Assembly: GCA_947387485.1 (NCBI GenBank)
Contig: CANDNT010000004.1
Span: forward strand, 186,001 to 250,000
Reading direction: 5' to 3'
Source: Aquimarina rhabdastrellae
Lineage (GTDB): Bacteria; Bacteroidota; Bacteroidia; Flavobacteriales; Flavobacteriaceae
Length of the DNA: 64,000 bases
Below the pieces are notes generated by a model. The model saw only the letters and a list, made by a program, of their open reading frames with translations. It ran no database searches and had not been told where the DNA came from. Positions 26,224-36,497 of this stretch are shown piece by piece. Position numbers and translations under genes: made by a program. The stretch's first letter is position 1. Each line of letters starts with the position of its first letter.

Positions 26224-27057
26224 TTAATTAATATGGAACGTAATTACAGGTAAAGTCGCATGATTTGCTATATCTTCTCCTATGCTTCCGTATAAGAAAT
26301 GAGAGAGTCCTTTGCGTGCATGAGTAGAAATTGCTAGAATATCTGCATCTACTTGAGCTGCATAATTAAAAGTTCCTCTTTCTACATTATAATCTGAATA
26401 ATGTGCAACTTCTTTTAATCGATCTAAATTTCCATCAGCTTTGATTAAGAAACTTTTAATCTGATTGTCAATTTCTATAGTGCTCTCAAATTGGCTTGGT
26501 GTATTGATATATACAGGATATAGTTTTCCTCCAATTAATTTTGAGAACGCTTCTGCTTTTCTAAAAGCTTCTAAATCTTCGGTAGCAAAATTACTTGCAA
26601 ATACTAATTTCTTAAATTGTATCGATGGTAATTGTTCCTTAACAACCAAAACTGGAACTGATGCGGTACGAACTACACGTTCTGTATTAGATCCTATAAA
26701 CAACTCTTTAAGTCCATGGACTCCATGAGATCCCATGATAATCAAGTCTGCTCCATGTTCTTTAACCAACTCGTTAAGCTCACTAAATACTTTAAAATGC
26801 TTAACTATAGGTGTGATCTTAATATCTTTTAGATAAGGTTTATCCAAAAATGTTTCGAATTTCTGTTCTGCAAGCTTTAAAAAGAAAACGGATTCTGTGT
26901 GTGCTTGAGAGTTATTACGTATCAACATCGTATTTGACATTTCAAGCATATGTACAGCTAATATTTCAGCTTCAAATTGTGTTGCTAATTCTGCAGCAGC
27001 AGCCAATGCATATTCAGAATGTTCAGAAAAATCTACAGGTACAATAATTTTCTTCAT
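26224..27057 (-). CDS. Tandem universal stress protein (UspA family)
   Basis: The 277-residue protein holds two Usp domains. The first (residues 1-145) begins I-I-V-P-V-D-F-S-E-H-S-E-Y-A and ends with the ATP-binding motif G-S-H-G-V-H-G-L-x5-G-S-N-T-E-R-V-V. The second (about 150-277) keeps S-T-H-A-R-K-G-L-x4-Y-G-S-I near its end. The family binds ATP and responds to stress in the cytoplasm. It lies 25 nt downstream of hemN on the same strand, which suggests co-transcription. Confidence 0.88.
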   Translation of the reverse strand: MKKIIVPVDFSEHSEYALAAAAELATQFEAEILAVHMLEMSNTMLIRNNSQAHTESVFFLKLAEQKFETFLDKPYLKDIKITPIVKHFKVFSELNELVKEHGADLIIMGSHGVHGLKELFIGSNTERVVRTASVPVLVVKEQLPSIQFKKLVFASNFATEDLEAFRKAEAFSKLIGGKLYPVYINTPSQFESTIEIDNQIKSFLIKADGNLDRLKEVAHYSDYNVERGTFNYAAQVDADILAISTHARKGLSHFLYGSIGEDIANHATLPVITFHIN

Positions 27058-27082
27058 AACTAATTAATTTTGGGGTTTACAT

Positions 27083-28447
27083 TTAAATGGTCATCGAAAA
27101 CAGTTGTGTTTCCGGTTTATCTTTTTGTAATCTCAAGTCAAATGCCATGCAAATGTTTCTTACAAATGGATGCCCTTTGGCTGTTACGCTAATTGTCTTA
27201 TCTTCTATAGTAATTAACCCATCTGCTTCCATCTCTTTTAATCTTATCAAAGCATCTGGTAATTCATTAAAATATAATTCTTTATCTTTCCACGAAGTTT
27301 TAAAGTGACACATCAAGTTTAAAATATGTCTACGTATAACTTCATCTTCTTCATTTAATATATGTCCTCTATATACAGGAATTATATTGTTATTAATCAA
27401 GTGATAATACTCTTCTAATCCTTTAACATTTTGAGCAAAACCATACCAACTATCGCTTATAGAAGAAATTCCTAAACCTATCATCGCTTGTGTTTTTGTG
27501 GTTGTATATCCCATAAAATTGCGATGTAGTTCTTCATTTTCCATAGCTTTATACAAACTATCTGTACGCAATGCAAAATGATCCATTCCTATTTCTTCAT
27601 AGCCTATACTAGAGAGCATTTCTTTACCAGTTTCGTATTGTATACGCTTCTCTTCAGCAGATGGTAAATCTTCTTTTTTAAATCCTCGTTGTCCATTTCC
27701 TTTAATCCACGGAACATGAGCATAACTATAAAAAGCCAAACGATCTGGTAATAATTCTTTTGTTTTTTCTATAGTCGTTTTTATATGGTCAAGAGTTTGA
27801 AACGGCAATCCAAAAATTATATCATGACCTACAGATGTATATCCTATTTCTCTAGCCCATTCTGTTACTTTTTTTACATTTTCAAAAGGTTGAATTCTAT
27901 GTATAGCCTTTTGTACAACTGGATTGTAATCTTGAATCCCATAGCTCACTCTTCTAAAACCTAAATCATATAAGGTTTGTAAGTGTTCCTTGGTCGTATT
28001 ATTAGGATGTCCTTCAAAACTAAATTCATGATCTTCTGCAACTATCGCTCTACGCAAAATTCCTTTAATCAAAAACTCCAGATTCGCAGTCGAAAAAAAG
28101 GTAGGAGTTCCTCCACCTAAATGAATCTCTTTAATACGAGGACGTTCTTTAAATAATTCACAATATAGATTCCATTCTTTTAATACCGCTTTAATATAAG
28201 GTTGCTCTACTTCATGTCGTTTTGTAATGCGTTTATTACATCCACAAAACGTACACATACTCTCACAAAATGGTAAATGTATATATAAACTAATACCGTC
28301 TTTATGATTACTTTCCTTTATACTACGCTGTAATGTTTCTTTCCATTTTTGCAATGAAAAAGAACTATTATCCCAGTAAGGAACAGTAGGGTAACTAGTA
28401 TATCTAGGACCTGCTATATTGTATTTTTGGATTAAATTCGTCTTCAT
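27083..28447 (-). CDS. hemN: Oxygen-independent coproporphyrinogen III dehydrogenase
   Basis: The 454-residue radical SAM enzyme converts coproporphyrinogen III to protoporphyrinogen IX without oxygen. The HemN cluster motif C-x3-C-x2-C-x-C is at C61, C65, C68 and C70 (F-C-E-S-M-C-T-F-C-G-C), followed by G-G-G-T-P and the HemN C-terminal domain. Its length is close to E. coli HemN (457). The open frame reaches 28495, but the ATG at 28447 gives the family N-terminus (K-Y-N-I-A-G-P-R-Y-T-S-Y-P), so the first 16 codons are excluded. It is probably co-transcribed with the downstream UspA gene. Confidence 0.93.
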   Translation of the reverse strand: MKTNLIQKYNIAGPRYTSYPTVPYWDNSSFSLQKWKETLQRSIKESNHKDGISLYIHLPFCESMCTFCGCNKRITKRHEVEQPYIKAVLKEWNLYCELFKERPRIKEIHLGGGTPTFFSTANLEFLIKGILRRAIVAEDHEFSFEGHPNNTTKEHLQTLYDLGFRRVSYGIQDYNPVVQKAIHRIQPFENVKKVTEWAREIGYTSVGHDIIFGLPFQTLDHIKTTIEKTKELLPDRLAFYSYAHVPWIKGNGQRGFKKEDLPSAEEKRIQYETGKEMLSSIGYEEIGMDHFALRTDSLYKAMENEELHRNFMGYTTTKTQAMIGLGISSISDSWYGFAQNVKGLEEYYHLINNNIIPVYRGHILNEEDEVIRRHILNLMCHFKTSWKDKELYFNELPDALIRLKEMEADGLITIEDKTISVTAKGHPFVRNICMAFDLRLQKDKPETQLFSMTI

Positions 28448-28750
28448 CTTTTCTATTCTATTTCTTATACCAAAAGTACTTGCTATGCCTCTCAAGAACT
28501 ATGACATTTATCAGTTTTAAAAATCTCCTTTTGGTTAAAAAACAGAGCACAAAACCCTATAAAACACACGTATTCAAACAGTAAACTTGTACTTTTATAT
28601 TAATTTCTATTAGATTTTTTTACATTTTGATAACCTCATCATTCAGTTTTTTTAACATTAAAACCTAACCGCTGTCATTTTTTGACGATCTCACTCTCCA
28701 TATCTTCCCCGTTTATTTTAAACCTATTATAAGATTATACCTATTTACTA
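28448..28750. other. Divergent intergenic region between hemN and the unknown 599-aa gene
   Basis: A 303-bp A/T-rich gap that must carry promoters in both directions. I see no clear TAnnTTTG element, no convincing FNR-type palindrome and no RNA gene. Confidence 0.5.
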
Positions 28751-30550
28751 ATGAAAACACATACCTTTCATATCCCTGTAATGGGAATTGGATTTACTAT
28801 TGATACCCCATTTAAGGTAGCTGCATTAGGTATCGATTCTGTCATATCCCTTGTGGATGATGTTTTAATCGAAAAGATCAGAAAAGTATATTGCGAAAAA
28901 TTAGAAGTCCCTTATCAAGAGATTACAGATAATATTGAAGATTTTAGAGCAAAACGTATTACTTCTTATCTTAATTTAATGCACGACACTGTTCAACAAA
29001 AATTTGAAACACTCAAAACGAGTTGGACAGAAACTAACGAAGAACTTAAAAACTATTTTAATCTTCTACCAGACACGTCTTCGCTAAAAAAAGAGTTTAG
29101 ACGTTTAACTGCTAACACCTTTGATACTGCTGAAATTACCAATTGGCTTAAAGAAAATTTAGCTATAGGAAATATTGATGTAAATATCATGACCAAGGTA
29201 GACAAAGAGAATTATCAAAAAAAAGAAAAGCTACCTAGCATCTACAATGATGCTCATGCTGCTTTAAGAGGTTTTGCTCAAAGCGATCTTTCTTCTTCTC
29301 TTATTCTATCTGCAGGAATGAATCCTAGATTGTATAGTTATATTGAAGCTTTTGATGATTTTTATCCAGATGAAACTGGTTTTATTAAAAAGAAAATAGT
29401 TTTGAAAGTAAGCGATTACCGATCTGCTTTAATTCAAGGGAAATTCTTAGCCAAAAAAGGAATTTGGGTTTCTGAGTACCGCATAGAATCAGGTCTTAAT
29501 TGTGGTGGACATGCCTTTGCTACCGACGGTTATTTACTGGGGCCTATTCTAGCTCAGTTTAGAGATCAAAAACAGGAATTAGTAGATACCATTTATCCTA
29601 TTATATGCAATGCTTTACAGCAAAAAGAACGCACCGTACCAAAAGAGAAGTTAGCTATTAAAATTTCTGCTCAAGGTGGTGTAGGTACTGCCGAAGAACA
29701 TCAGTTTTTACAACAACATTATAAAGTAAATTCTGTAGGTTGGGGTTCTCCGTTTTTATTAGTTCCTGAGACAACTTCTGTAGATAATAAAACCTTAACT
29801 CAACTTGTAAAAGCTAAAGAAGAAGATTTATACCTGAGTGATATTTCTCCATTAGGAGTGCCTTTTAATAGCTTAAAAGGAAATACAAAAGATATTGAAA
29901 AAATTACTCGTATTGCAAAAGGTAAACCTGGTAGTCCTTGTCCTAAGAAATACGTAGCACTCAATAAAGAATTCAATGACAGAGGTCTTTGCACTGCTTC
30001 AAGACAATACCAACATCAAAAAATAAAAGAGTTAGATGCTCAAGAGTTATCACAAGAGGCTTATCAAGAAGCTTATGCTAAAATTGTAGAGAAATCATGT
30101 ACTTGTGTAGGACTTGGTACATCTGCCTTATTAGCTCATAATCAAGATACAAAAGTCGAAGGCGAAGGTGTTTCAATTTGTCCTGGTCCTAACCTTGCTT
30201 ATTTTTCCAAAATAATGAGTTTACAACATATCGTAGATCATATCTATGGACGTAATCAAATGATCACTAGACAAGATCGCCCCAATATGTTTATCAAAGA
30301 ATTAGATATTTATGTTAACTATCTACAAGATCGTTATGATGATTTTCAAAAACATGCACGTATTAAGCAACAAAAACAATTACTAAATTTTTCAAAGAAT
30401 TTAAATGAAGGTATCTCGTATTACAAATCCTTATTTGGAACAGTAAAAGGGTATTTTGAAAAGCAATCTAAAACAGTTTTGTCTCAACTAGAATCTTATA
30501 CAATAAAAGTCAACGACTTACAAAAAAACATTGAAGCGTATATAGAATAG
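28751..30550 (+). CDS. Conserved hypothetical protein with cysteine motifs
   Basis: I do not know the function of this 599-residue protein; its style suggests a conserved Bacteroidetes family. It starts H-I-P-V-M-G-I-G-F-T-I-D-T-P-F-K-V, a pattern reminiscent of TIM-barrel FMN enzymes, and has G-L-N-C-G-G-H-A-F-A near residue 250, then three cysteines in S-C-T-C and G-L-C near 415-453. The C-terminal 100 residues are charged and helical (likely coiled coil). There is no signal peptide. The glycine-rich cysteine motif and spaced cysteines may bind a cofactor or Fe-S cluster, which is speculative. It is divergent from hemN. Confidence 0.55.
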   Translation: MKTHTFHIPVMGIGFTIDTPFKVAALGIDSVISLVDDVLIEKIRKVYCEKLEVPYQEITDNIEDFRAKRITSYLNLMHDTVQQKFETLKTSWTETNEELKNYFNLLPDTSSLKKEFRRLTANTFDTAEITNWLKENLAIGNIDVNIMTKVDKENYQKKEKLPSIYNDAHAALRGFAQSDLSSSLILSAGMNPRLYSYIEAFDDFYPDETGFIKKKIVLKVSDYRSALIQGKFLAKKGIWVSEYRIESGLNCGGHAFATDGYLLGPILAQFRDQKQELVDTIYPIICNALQQKERTVPKEKLAIKISAQGGVGTAEEHQFLQQHYKVNSVGWGSPFLLVPETTSVDNKTLTQLVKAKEEDLYLSDISPLGVPFNSLKGNTKDIEKITRIAKGKPGSPCPKKYVALNKEFNDRGLCTASRQYQHQKIKELDAQELSQEAYQEAYAKIVEKSCTCVGLGTSALLAHNQDTKVEGEGVSICPGPNLAYFSKIMSLQHIVDHIYGRNQMITRQDRPNMFIKELDIYVNYLQDRYDDFQKHARIKQQKQLLNFSKNLNEGISYYKSLFGTVKGYFEKQSKTVLSQLESYTIKVNDLQKNIEAYIE

Positions 30551-30607
30551 TGATTTGTTAAATTCTTTTTGTAAATTTAATAGATAAACCTAAACCATCC
30601 ATATTCT

Positions 30608-30985
30608 ATGACGCTAAAACAAATTGCATTACAGTATATTTCTGCCTTAGAAAAGGGAGATGTTGATCTTATCATATCGCTTTTCAGCGAAAATGGGATT
30701 GTTGAGTCTCCTTTGTATGGTACGAACAAAGCTTCTGTTTTTTATACTACTTTAAGTGAAGATACTACTGCATCTGAACTAAAAGTAAAAGGTATGTTTG
30801 AAGAACAAGAATCTTTAAGGTTAGCCTTATTTTTTGAGTATACATGGACTTTAAAAAATGGTAAAATTGTCACTTTTGATGTAGTGGATATTTTAACTGT
30901 TGATGAGCACCATAAAATCAATTCATTACAGATTATTTATGATACTGTAAATACTCGAACTTTATTTAAAGAAATACATAATTAA
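30608..30985 (+). CDS. NTF2-like / SnoaL-like small protein
   Basis: The 125-residue protein shows the NTF2-like start (Q-Y-I-S-A-L-E-K-G-D-V-D-L-I-I-S-L-F-S-E-N-G), an alpha helix followed by the strand pair V-E-S-P-L-Y-G, and a final beta-sheet ending I-Y-D-T. The fold serves as a steroid isomerase, polyketide cyclase or ligand binder, and the family alone gives no substrate. It lies 57 nt after the 599-residue unknown and may be co-transcribed with it. A terminator follows. Confidence 0.75.
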   Translation: MTLKQIALQYISALEKGDVDLIISLFSENGIVESPLYGTNKASVFYTTLSEDTTASELKVKGMFEEQESLRLALFFEYTWTLKNGKIVTFDVVDILTVDEHHKINSLQIIYDTVNTRTLFKEIHN

Positions 30986-30988
30986 ATA

Positions 30989-31023
30989 AAAACACCTCTA
31001 AAGAATATATTTAGAGGTGTTTT
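30989..31023. terminator. Bidirectional terminator
   Basis: AAAACACCTCTAAA and TTTAGAGGTGTTTT form a perfect 14-bp stem around a 7-base loop. It serves the two convergent genes on either side. Confidence 0.88.
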
Positions 31024-31044
31024 ATAAATTCTATTTTCTATTCT

Positions 31045-32406
31045 TTATATAGCTAAAGTTCCTAATAAAGTTTTTAATGCTGGAGAAGATGGTCTAGGCG
31101 CATCAGAATTTACAATATTTCCTTCTGGGTCAATCAAGATAAATCTAGGTATACCATTGATTGCATATTCTTCTACAAAAGAAGATCTGAAAGATTTATC
31201 TGCAAACAATTGAACTCCTGACAATTCTTTTTTCTCTACCATATTTTTCCAAGTATCATGAGCTTTATCTCTATCTACAGAAATACTTACAAATTCGATA
31301 TTTTTATTATGATATTCTTTTTCTATAGCTTTTAAAGATGGTATTTCTTTAATACAAGGTTGACACCAAGTAGCCCAAACATCGATATATACATATTTTC
31401 CTTTAAAATCTGCCAAAGAACTCGTTCCTCCTTTATAATTTTCATAATCAACAAAATCAGGTGAAGATTTACCTTTTCCTAACTTTTTCATTTTTTCATA
31501 ATTGGCTTTAACTTCATTTTTAAAAGCATCGTCTGTGCTCATTGTCATAATTCCGTTAAAAACGTCATCAAGATCTGGTGTATTAGCGTTAATCTGGAAA
31601 GTCAAACTCTTTACTAATTCATCTTTAACCGCTTGACTTTTGCTATTTTTTGCTACTGCTATTATATGTCCTGCAAAACTTTTTGTAGTATCTTTTTTAA
31701 TTAATTCAGACGCTTTATCATAAGCAGATGAAAGTACTAATGACTTATATGCATCATACACTAGAAAATCAGCTTCATTATCATAATCAATCCCTTCAAG
31801 GTCTTTTAAAAACCCTTCTGGTAATTCAATAGGTGTTGTAAGTTTATTAGCATACATATGTCTATCCATATAGCCGTTAAGTGAACTATAATAGGTATAT
31901 TCATTTTGTTTCTTTGCAAAAGCAACAAAGTTAGCATCCTTGATTTGCGCTAAATTCTGATCAGCTTGTGCTCTAAAAGCCTTAGCTTTTTCTAAAAAAG
32001 CCGTAGGTTCTAATTTATAATGCTCTCTGAATGATTCATTCTCCAAGAACCATTTTGCTAAATAATTATTCTTTTCTGCACCTTTTCCTGTATAAGCAAT
32101 AGTTTCATCAAATTCTTTTGTATCAATAGTCAAATTGATATTATCTCCATTTTTAATATAAAATGATGATCTTTCTGGAGCAATAGCATAAGAAAACTGA
32201 CCTTCTTTTGGTATTCTTAAGGTATCACTAAAAGTACCATCTTCTTTAACTTTAATCTCTTTTTTAAAATCTGTTCCAGATACAACTACTTTATCATTGT
32301 TCTTATTTGTTATTTTACCTGAAAACAAGACATAATCTACAGGTTTTTCTTCTTTACTACACGCAACTAGTGTTAGTAAGCTTAAGGCTAAAACAATTCG
32401 TTTCAT
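31045..32406 (-). CDS. TlpA/ResA-like thiol-disulfide lipoprotein with DUF4369-like N-terminus
   Basis: The 453-residue protein starts with a lipoprotein signal (L-V-A-C-S, Cys16) and is likely anchored in the periplasm. The N-terminal region (about 27-120) looks like the DUF4369 beta domain often fused to thioredoxins in Bacteroidetes. The C-terminal domain is TlpA-type thioredoxin with W-A-T-W-C-Q-P-C near 345-350 and the G-I-P-R-F-I-L-I cis-proline segment near 420. It probably reduces or exchanges disulfides in exported proteins; partner unknown. The gene stands alone. Confidence 0.87.
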   Translation of the reverse strand: MKRIVLALSLLTLVACSKEEKPVDYVLFSGKITNKNNDKVVVSGTDFKKEIKVKEDGTFSDTLRIPKEGQFSYAIAPERSSFYIKNGDNINLTIDTKEFDETIAYTGKGAEKNNYLAKWFLENESFREHYKLEPTAFLEKAKAFRAQADQNLAQIKDANFVAFAKKQNEYTYYSSLNGYMDRHMYANKLTTPIELPEGFLKDLEGIDYDNEADFLVYDAYKSLVLSSAYDKASELIKKDTTKSFAGHIIAVAKNSKSQAVKDELVKSLTFQINANTPDLDDVFNGIMTMSTDDAFKNEVKANYEKMKKLGKGKSSPDFVDYENYKGGTSSLADFKGKYVYIDVWATWCQPCIKEIPSLKAIEKEYHNKNIEFVSISVDRDKAHDTWKNMVEKKELSGVQLFADKSFRSSFVEEYAINGIPRFILIDPEGNIVNSDAPRPSSPALKTLLGTLAI

Positions 32407-32860
32407 TTGGGTTTGAATTATGATTTAATACATTCTATTAGTTGATTTATAGCAATTCATTTTTATAAAAAATTCTATTACTATTACTTCAAAGATCGTA
32501 GTTTACATTAAAACCACAAAAGTTTATGGGTAATCACTCAAAACTTAATCTTTTAAATTTTTTTTATACGTTTTTTTTATAGATTTGTCCATGGAAACAA
32601 ATCATCAATCAATATTAAATTAATGGAAAACAAAAATTAAAAGCCCTCAAAAAGAAAATCCCTCTATCCCCCCTACTTCACTTAACGAAATAATGATTTA
32701 AATAATTTGTACGATTTACCATACATATTGTACTGATATGCTATGTTTTTTGTTAAGGGAAATTATATCAATTCAATAGATTTATGAATGCCCTCTGTAA
32801 TCTATATATGATATAATATACCTATGCCCTTTTATGTATTGAATACTAAAATGTATTATT
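32407..32860. other. 454-bp intergenic region upstream of the adhesin operon
   Basis: A/T-rich leader region between divergent genes. I see no open frame worth reporting and no clear hairpin or RNA gene. Promoters for the TlpA-like gene and the 32861 operon must lie here, but I cannot mark them with confidence. Confidence 0.5.
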
Positions 32861-35560
32861 GTGAAAAAAAAATTACTATTACTCCCACTCTTATTGTGTC
32901 TAGTCATTTACGGCAGCTATGCACAATGTAACGAACGCCGTACTGTACCTATCTGTGATATAACTACTATTGACTCTGATGGTGATATGACTCCTGACGG
33001 AAACATAAACCTTTATGATTTAACTGGTACAACAAATACAGATGGTACATGGTCTACTACACATCCTAATGCTATTATTCTTGATACAACTACTGGTAAT
33101 GTTTCTACATGGGATATTGATGAATCTTCACGATTTGAAGAATCTTATGTATTTCATCTTAATAGTTCAATATGTGGAGATACCCCTAGAATGATAGTTC
33201 ATTTAGTTATAGGTGGTTATTCTGGTCTAGCAATACCTCCTGATGCAGACGGTATTAATTTTTATATCTGTAGTACAGATAACTTAGATTTAAGCACTGT
33301 ATTAGTATCAAACGACACAACTCCAGTAGCACATCACAATGGACAATGGAGCTTTTCTCCTACCAGTCCTAGTGTAGCTGGTACAATTGCTGGTGGCTTT
33401 TTTAATGCAGATGTACCTTATCAACCTGGATTACCTAGAGTAGATCAAAACATTTTTGATTTGATCTATACTGTAGGCGCTGCAGCGCCTTGTACAAGTG
33501 TTTCTCAAACAAGAGTTAGAATTGCTGTAGTAAGACAAGTTGATGCCGGAGATGCAGCAACAATAGAAATCTGTGAAAGTGATATTCTAGCAGGTCTATA
33601 TGATGATCCTATAGATGTTACAGATGATATCTATCTTACAGGTGAAGATATCGAAGGATATTGGGTTGGAAATCCTAATCCTACAATTAATATACGTGAT
33701 GAATATCTTAATATCACTAATAATGGTGCTAATCCTAGATTTGGATGTCATACTTTCAATTTTTCATATACTGTAGAAAAACGTTCTGTAGTTTGTGAAG
33801 ATGATACTAGCATTGTAGAATTCAATATTTATGAATCTTTACGTGAGTTTAGACAAAAAGGACCTACAGTTTTATTTAATGAGTTTTGCTCATCTGATGT
33901 TCCTAGAACCATAGATCTTTTTGATTTTATTGCTTTTCAAGATGGCTTCGTCTATGATCATAATGCTTATACTAATTGGGAACTAATGTCTGGACCTAGT
34001 AATTTAGGCTTAACAAGTAAATCCGCCTTAAGGTTAGATTCTTGTCAAAGAGACCCTAACGATTTGTATTCTTCTAGAGGTACTATAAGTTTATTAGATG
34101 CAGCACCAGGAGAATATCGTTTTGTTTACACTGTTTGTCCAGAAATAAACGGTTGCCCCATGACTTCATGTCCGCAAGAATCTGCAGAAATAGTTATCAT
34201 TATTCATCCCAAAGCTTATGCTGGAGAAGATACTCAAGATATAAATCTTTGTGATATTGACGGCAGTGTTGATTTATTTGACATTTTAATAAATAATACT
34301 GTTGATGCTATCGATACTTCTGGTATTTGGAGCGATACAAATACTGGAGCTACTATTACAAATCCTTTTGTTTTTCCTACTCCTATTGCATCTCAAGAAT
34401 CTTTTGATTTTACGTATACTTTAACTACAGATAAAGGTTGTACCGATAATGCACAATTAAAGTTTACTATATATAAAAACTCTGATGCTGGCGAAAGCAA
34501 TACTGCAGAACTATGTTCTAATGATTTATCATTAGTATTATTTGATCAATTAGGAGGCTCTCCAGATACTACTGGATCATGGGCTGGGCCTTTTGGTTAT
34601 GCGTCTACAGATCATCTAGGTACTTTTATTGCAGGAAATCCTGATTTACCAGTTTTAAACTCTGGTGTATATACTTACAAAGTACTTGCTAGCGATGGAT
34701 GTAGTGAAGAAAGTCTGGCCACAGTAACAGTCAATGTTGTTCAACCTCAACAAATAGGAGATGATGTTAATGCCACATTCTGTAAATTAGATGGACGTGT
34801 AAATTTATTTTCACTTTTAGATAGTGACACTGCTCGTACTGGTCGATTTGAAGATACAGATAATACTGGTGCTCTTGCTCCAGATGGATTATTATCTTTT
34901 GATAGTTTATCGAATGACATTTATACTTTTAGATATATCTTAACTAATAGTTTACCTTGTGATGAATCTTCATTAGATATTAACATTCAAATCATAGACT
35001 TACCTATTCCTCAAGTTACAGATCAACAATTTTGCATACTTGATGCTGCAAAATTAGATGATATCATTGTAGATGTTTTAAATTATAATTGGTATGAAAC
35101 CCTAGAAAGTGAAACACCTATTATAGATAATCCTATTTTATTAGATAATCAAACATTTTATATCGCTCAATTTGATGCCAATGGTTGCGAATCTGAACGT
35201 AAAGCTGTTCAAATTGATATTTTAAATCTAGGAGAAAGAGCCATAGATGGTACCTTATGTATCTTAGAATTTCAAGATGGTATTTCTTCTAATAATGATT
35301 TTATAAATGATACATTTGATTTAGAAAAAGAAGGACTCTACAATATTCCTGAAGCATTCCCTGATTTTGAATTACAAATTTTTAATCGTTATGGGACATT
35401 AGTTTATGAAGGAAATAGAAATACTCAAGAATTTCATGGAGAAAGTAATGTCTCTGTGCGATTAGGAGATGATCTTCCATCTGGAACGTATTTCTATGTC
35501 TTTACACCTAATTTCAATAATAATTTACCTATTCAAGGAAGTTTCTATTTAAGCAGATAA
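32861..35560 (+). CDS. Type B T9SS-secreted surface protein (gliding-motility-associated C-terminal domain)
   Basis: The 899-residue protein has a signal peptide (M-K-K-K-L-L-L-L-P, ending S-Y-A-Q) and a long beta-rich, Asp/Thr/Cys-rich body with repeated D-A-G-E and D-L-F-D-I-like strands. The C-terminal 90 residues are the type B sorting domain: I-N-D-T-F-D, then F-E-L-Q-I-F-N-R-Y-G-T-L-V-Y-E-G, then G-T-Y-F-Y-V. Such proteins are moved by T9SS with a PorP/SprF partner, which is the next gene. The start is GTG; the ATG ten bases upstream is out of frame. It is the first gene of an adhesin/SprF/OmpA operon. Confidence 0.87.
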   Translation: MKKKLLLLPLLLCLVIYGSYAQCNERRTVPICDITTIDSDGDMTPDGNINLYDLTGTTNTDGTWSTTHPNAIILDTTTGNVSTWDIDESSRFEESYVFHLNSSICGDTPRMIVHLVIGGYSGLAIPPDADGINFYICSTDNLDLSTVLVSNDTTPVAHHNGQWSFSPTSPSVAGTIAGGFFNADVPYQPGLPRVDQNIFDLIYTVGAAAPCTSVSQTRVRIAVVRQVDAGDAATIEICESDILAGLYDDPIDVTDDIYLTGEDIEGYWVGNPNPTINIRDEYLNITNNGANPRFGCHTFNFSYTVEKRSVVCEDDTSIVEFNIYESLREFRQKGPTVLFNEFCSSDVPRTIDLFDFIAFQDGFVYDHNAYTNWELMSGPSNLGLTSKSALRLDSCQRDPNDLYSSRGTISLLDAAPGEYRFVYTVCPEINGCPMTSCPQESAEIVIIIHPKAYAGEDTQDINLCDIDGSVDLFDILINNTVDAIDTSGIWSDTNTGATITNPFVFPTPIASQESFDFTYTLTTDKGCTDNAQLKFTIYKNSDAGESNTAELCSNDLSLVLFDQLGGSPDTTGSWAGPFGYASTDHLGTFIAGNPDLPVLNSGVYTYKVLASDGCSEESLATVTVNVVQPQQIGDDVNATFCKLDGRVNLFSLLDSDTARTGRFEDTDNTGALAPDGLLSFDSLSNDIYTFRYILTNSLPCDESSLDINIQIIDLPIPQVTDQQFCILDAAKLDDIIVDVLNYNWYETLESETPIIDNPILLDNQTFYIAQFDANGCESERKAVQIDILNLGERAIDGTLCILEFQDGISSNNDFINDTFDLEKEGLYNIPEAFPDFELQIFNRYGTLVYEGNRNTQEFHGESNVSVRLGDDLPSGTYFYVFTPNFNNNLPIQGSFYLSR

Positions 35561-35564
35561 TCAC

Positions 35565-36479
35565 ATGATATCAAAATATATAACGCTATTGGCTATAGTA
35601 TTTGTTACTTTGACCCAAGCACAACAACAGCCTCAATATTCTCAATATATGTACAATATGAGTGTAGTAAATCCTGCCTATGTAAATGCTGATGGTATGG
35701 TTTCTACCGGAATATTATATCGAAAACAATGGACTGCTATCGAAGGTGCCCCTCAAACAGCTAATGTTTTTGGGACTATACCTTTAAGTTCAAAGATCCA
35801 ATTAAGTGTAAACTATACTAATGACCGCATTGGTGATGCTATCAAGGTTAACAATCACTATGCAAATATCGATTTTGCTTATATCACACGTATTACTGAA
35901 GGTCTTAAATTATCTTATGGATTAAAAGCCGGTATTACCAATTTTGGGATTGATCCTAATGGTTCTAATGTAAGTGATGATCCTGTTTTTGCAAATCAAA
36001 GCTCTACAACACAACTTAATATAGGTGCTGGAATCTATTTATATTCACATAATTTTTACTTTGGGTTATCTGCTCCTAACTTACTTCCTTATGATGTAGA
36101 TACCAATGATCAAAGAGTATTTGAATCTGAGACACATCTTTATGCAACAACTGGTTATGTTTTTAATGTCATTGATGAGATTAAATTAAAACCATCTGTG
36201 GTAGCCAAACAAGTACTAGATGCTCCTCTTACATTTGATGCTTCTCTTAATGCCTTATTCTATGATAAATTCGAACTAGGAGCTTCTTACCGTCTTGATA
36301 CTGGTTTTGTAGCTCTAGCTAGTATTAATATCACTAAAAATCTAAGATTTGGATATGCTTATGATTTTAGTACAAATGATTTAAGTAGTTATAATGACGG
36401 TAGTCATGAGTTTATTTTATTGTATAAGTTTGACTTACTTAATTTTAGTAAATCTTATACTTCACCTAGATTTTTCTAA
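35565..36479 (+). CDS. PorP/SprF family type IX secretion outer membrane protein
   Basis: The 304-residue outer membrane beta-barrel protein has a signal peptide ending Q-A-Q. It begins with the family pattern Q-P-Q-Y-S-Q-Y-M-Y-N and N-P-A-Y (residues about 22-40), contains Y-R-K-Q-W-T near 54, and ends in an aromatic F-F. PorP/SprF-like proteins pair with type B T9SS substrates and help their export or retention. It starts 4 nt after the adhesin stop, so the two are clearly one operon. Confidence 0.92.
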   Translation: MISKYITLLAIVFVTLTQAQQQPQYSQYMYNMSVVNPAYVNADGMVSTGILYRKQWTAIEGAPQTANVFGTIPLSSKIQLSVNYTNDRIGDAIKVNNHYANIDFAYITRITEGLKLSYGLKAGITNFGIDPNGSNVSDDPVFANQSSTTQLNIGAGIYLYSHNFYFGLSAPNLLPYDVDTNDQRVFESETHLYATTGYVFNVIDEIKLKPSVVAKQVLDAPLTFDASLNALFYDKFELGASYRLDTGFVALASINITKNLRFGYAYDFSTNDLSSYNDGSHEFILLYKFDLLNFSKSYTSPRFF

Positions 36480-36497
36480 TCACTTAACATCACTTTT

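Noticed and set aside
28448..28495. Longer start for hemN
   Set aside because: The extra 16 residues are not part of the family N-terminus; the ATG at 28447 gives the expected length.
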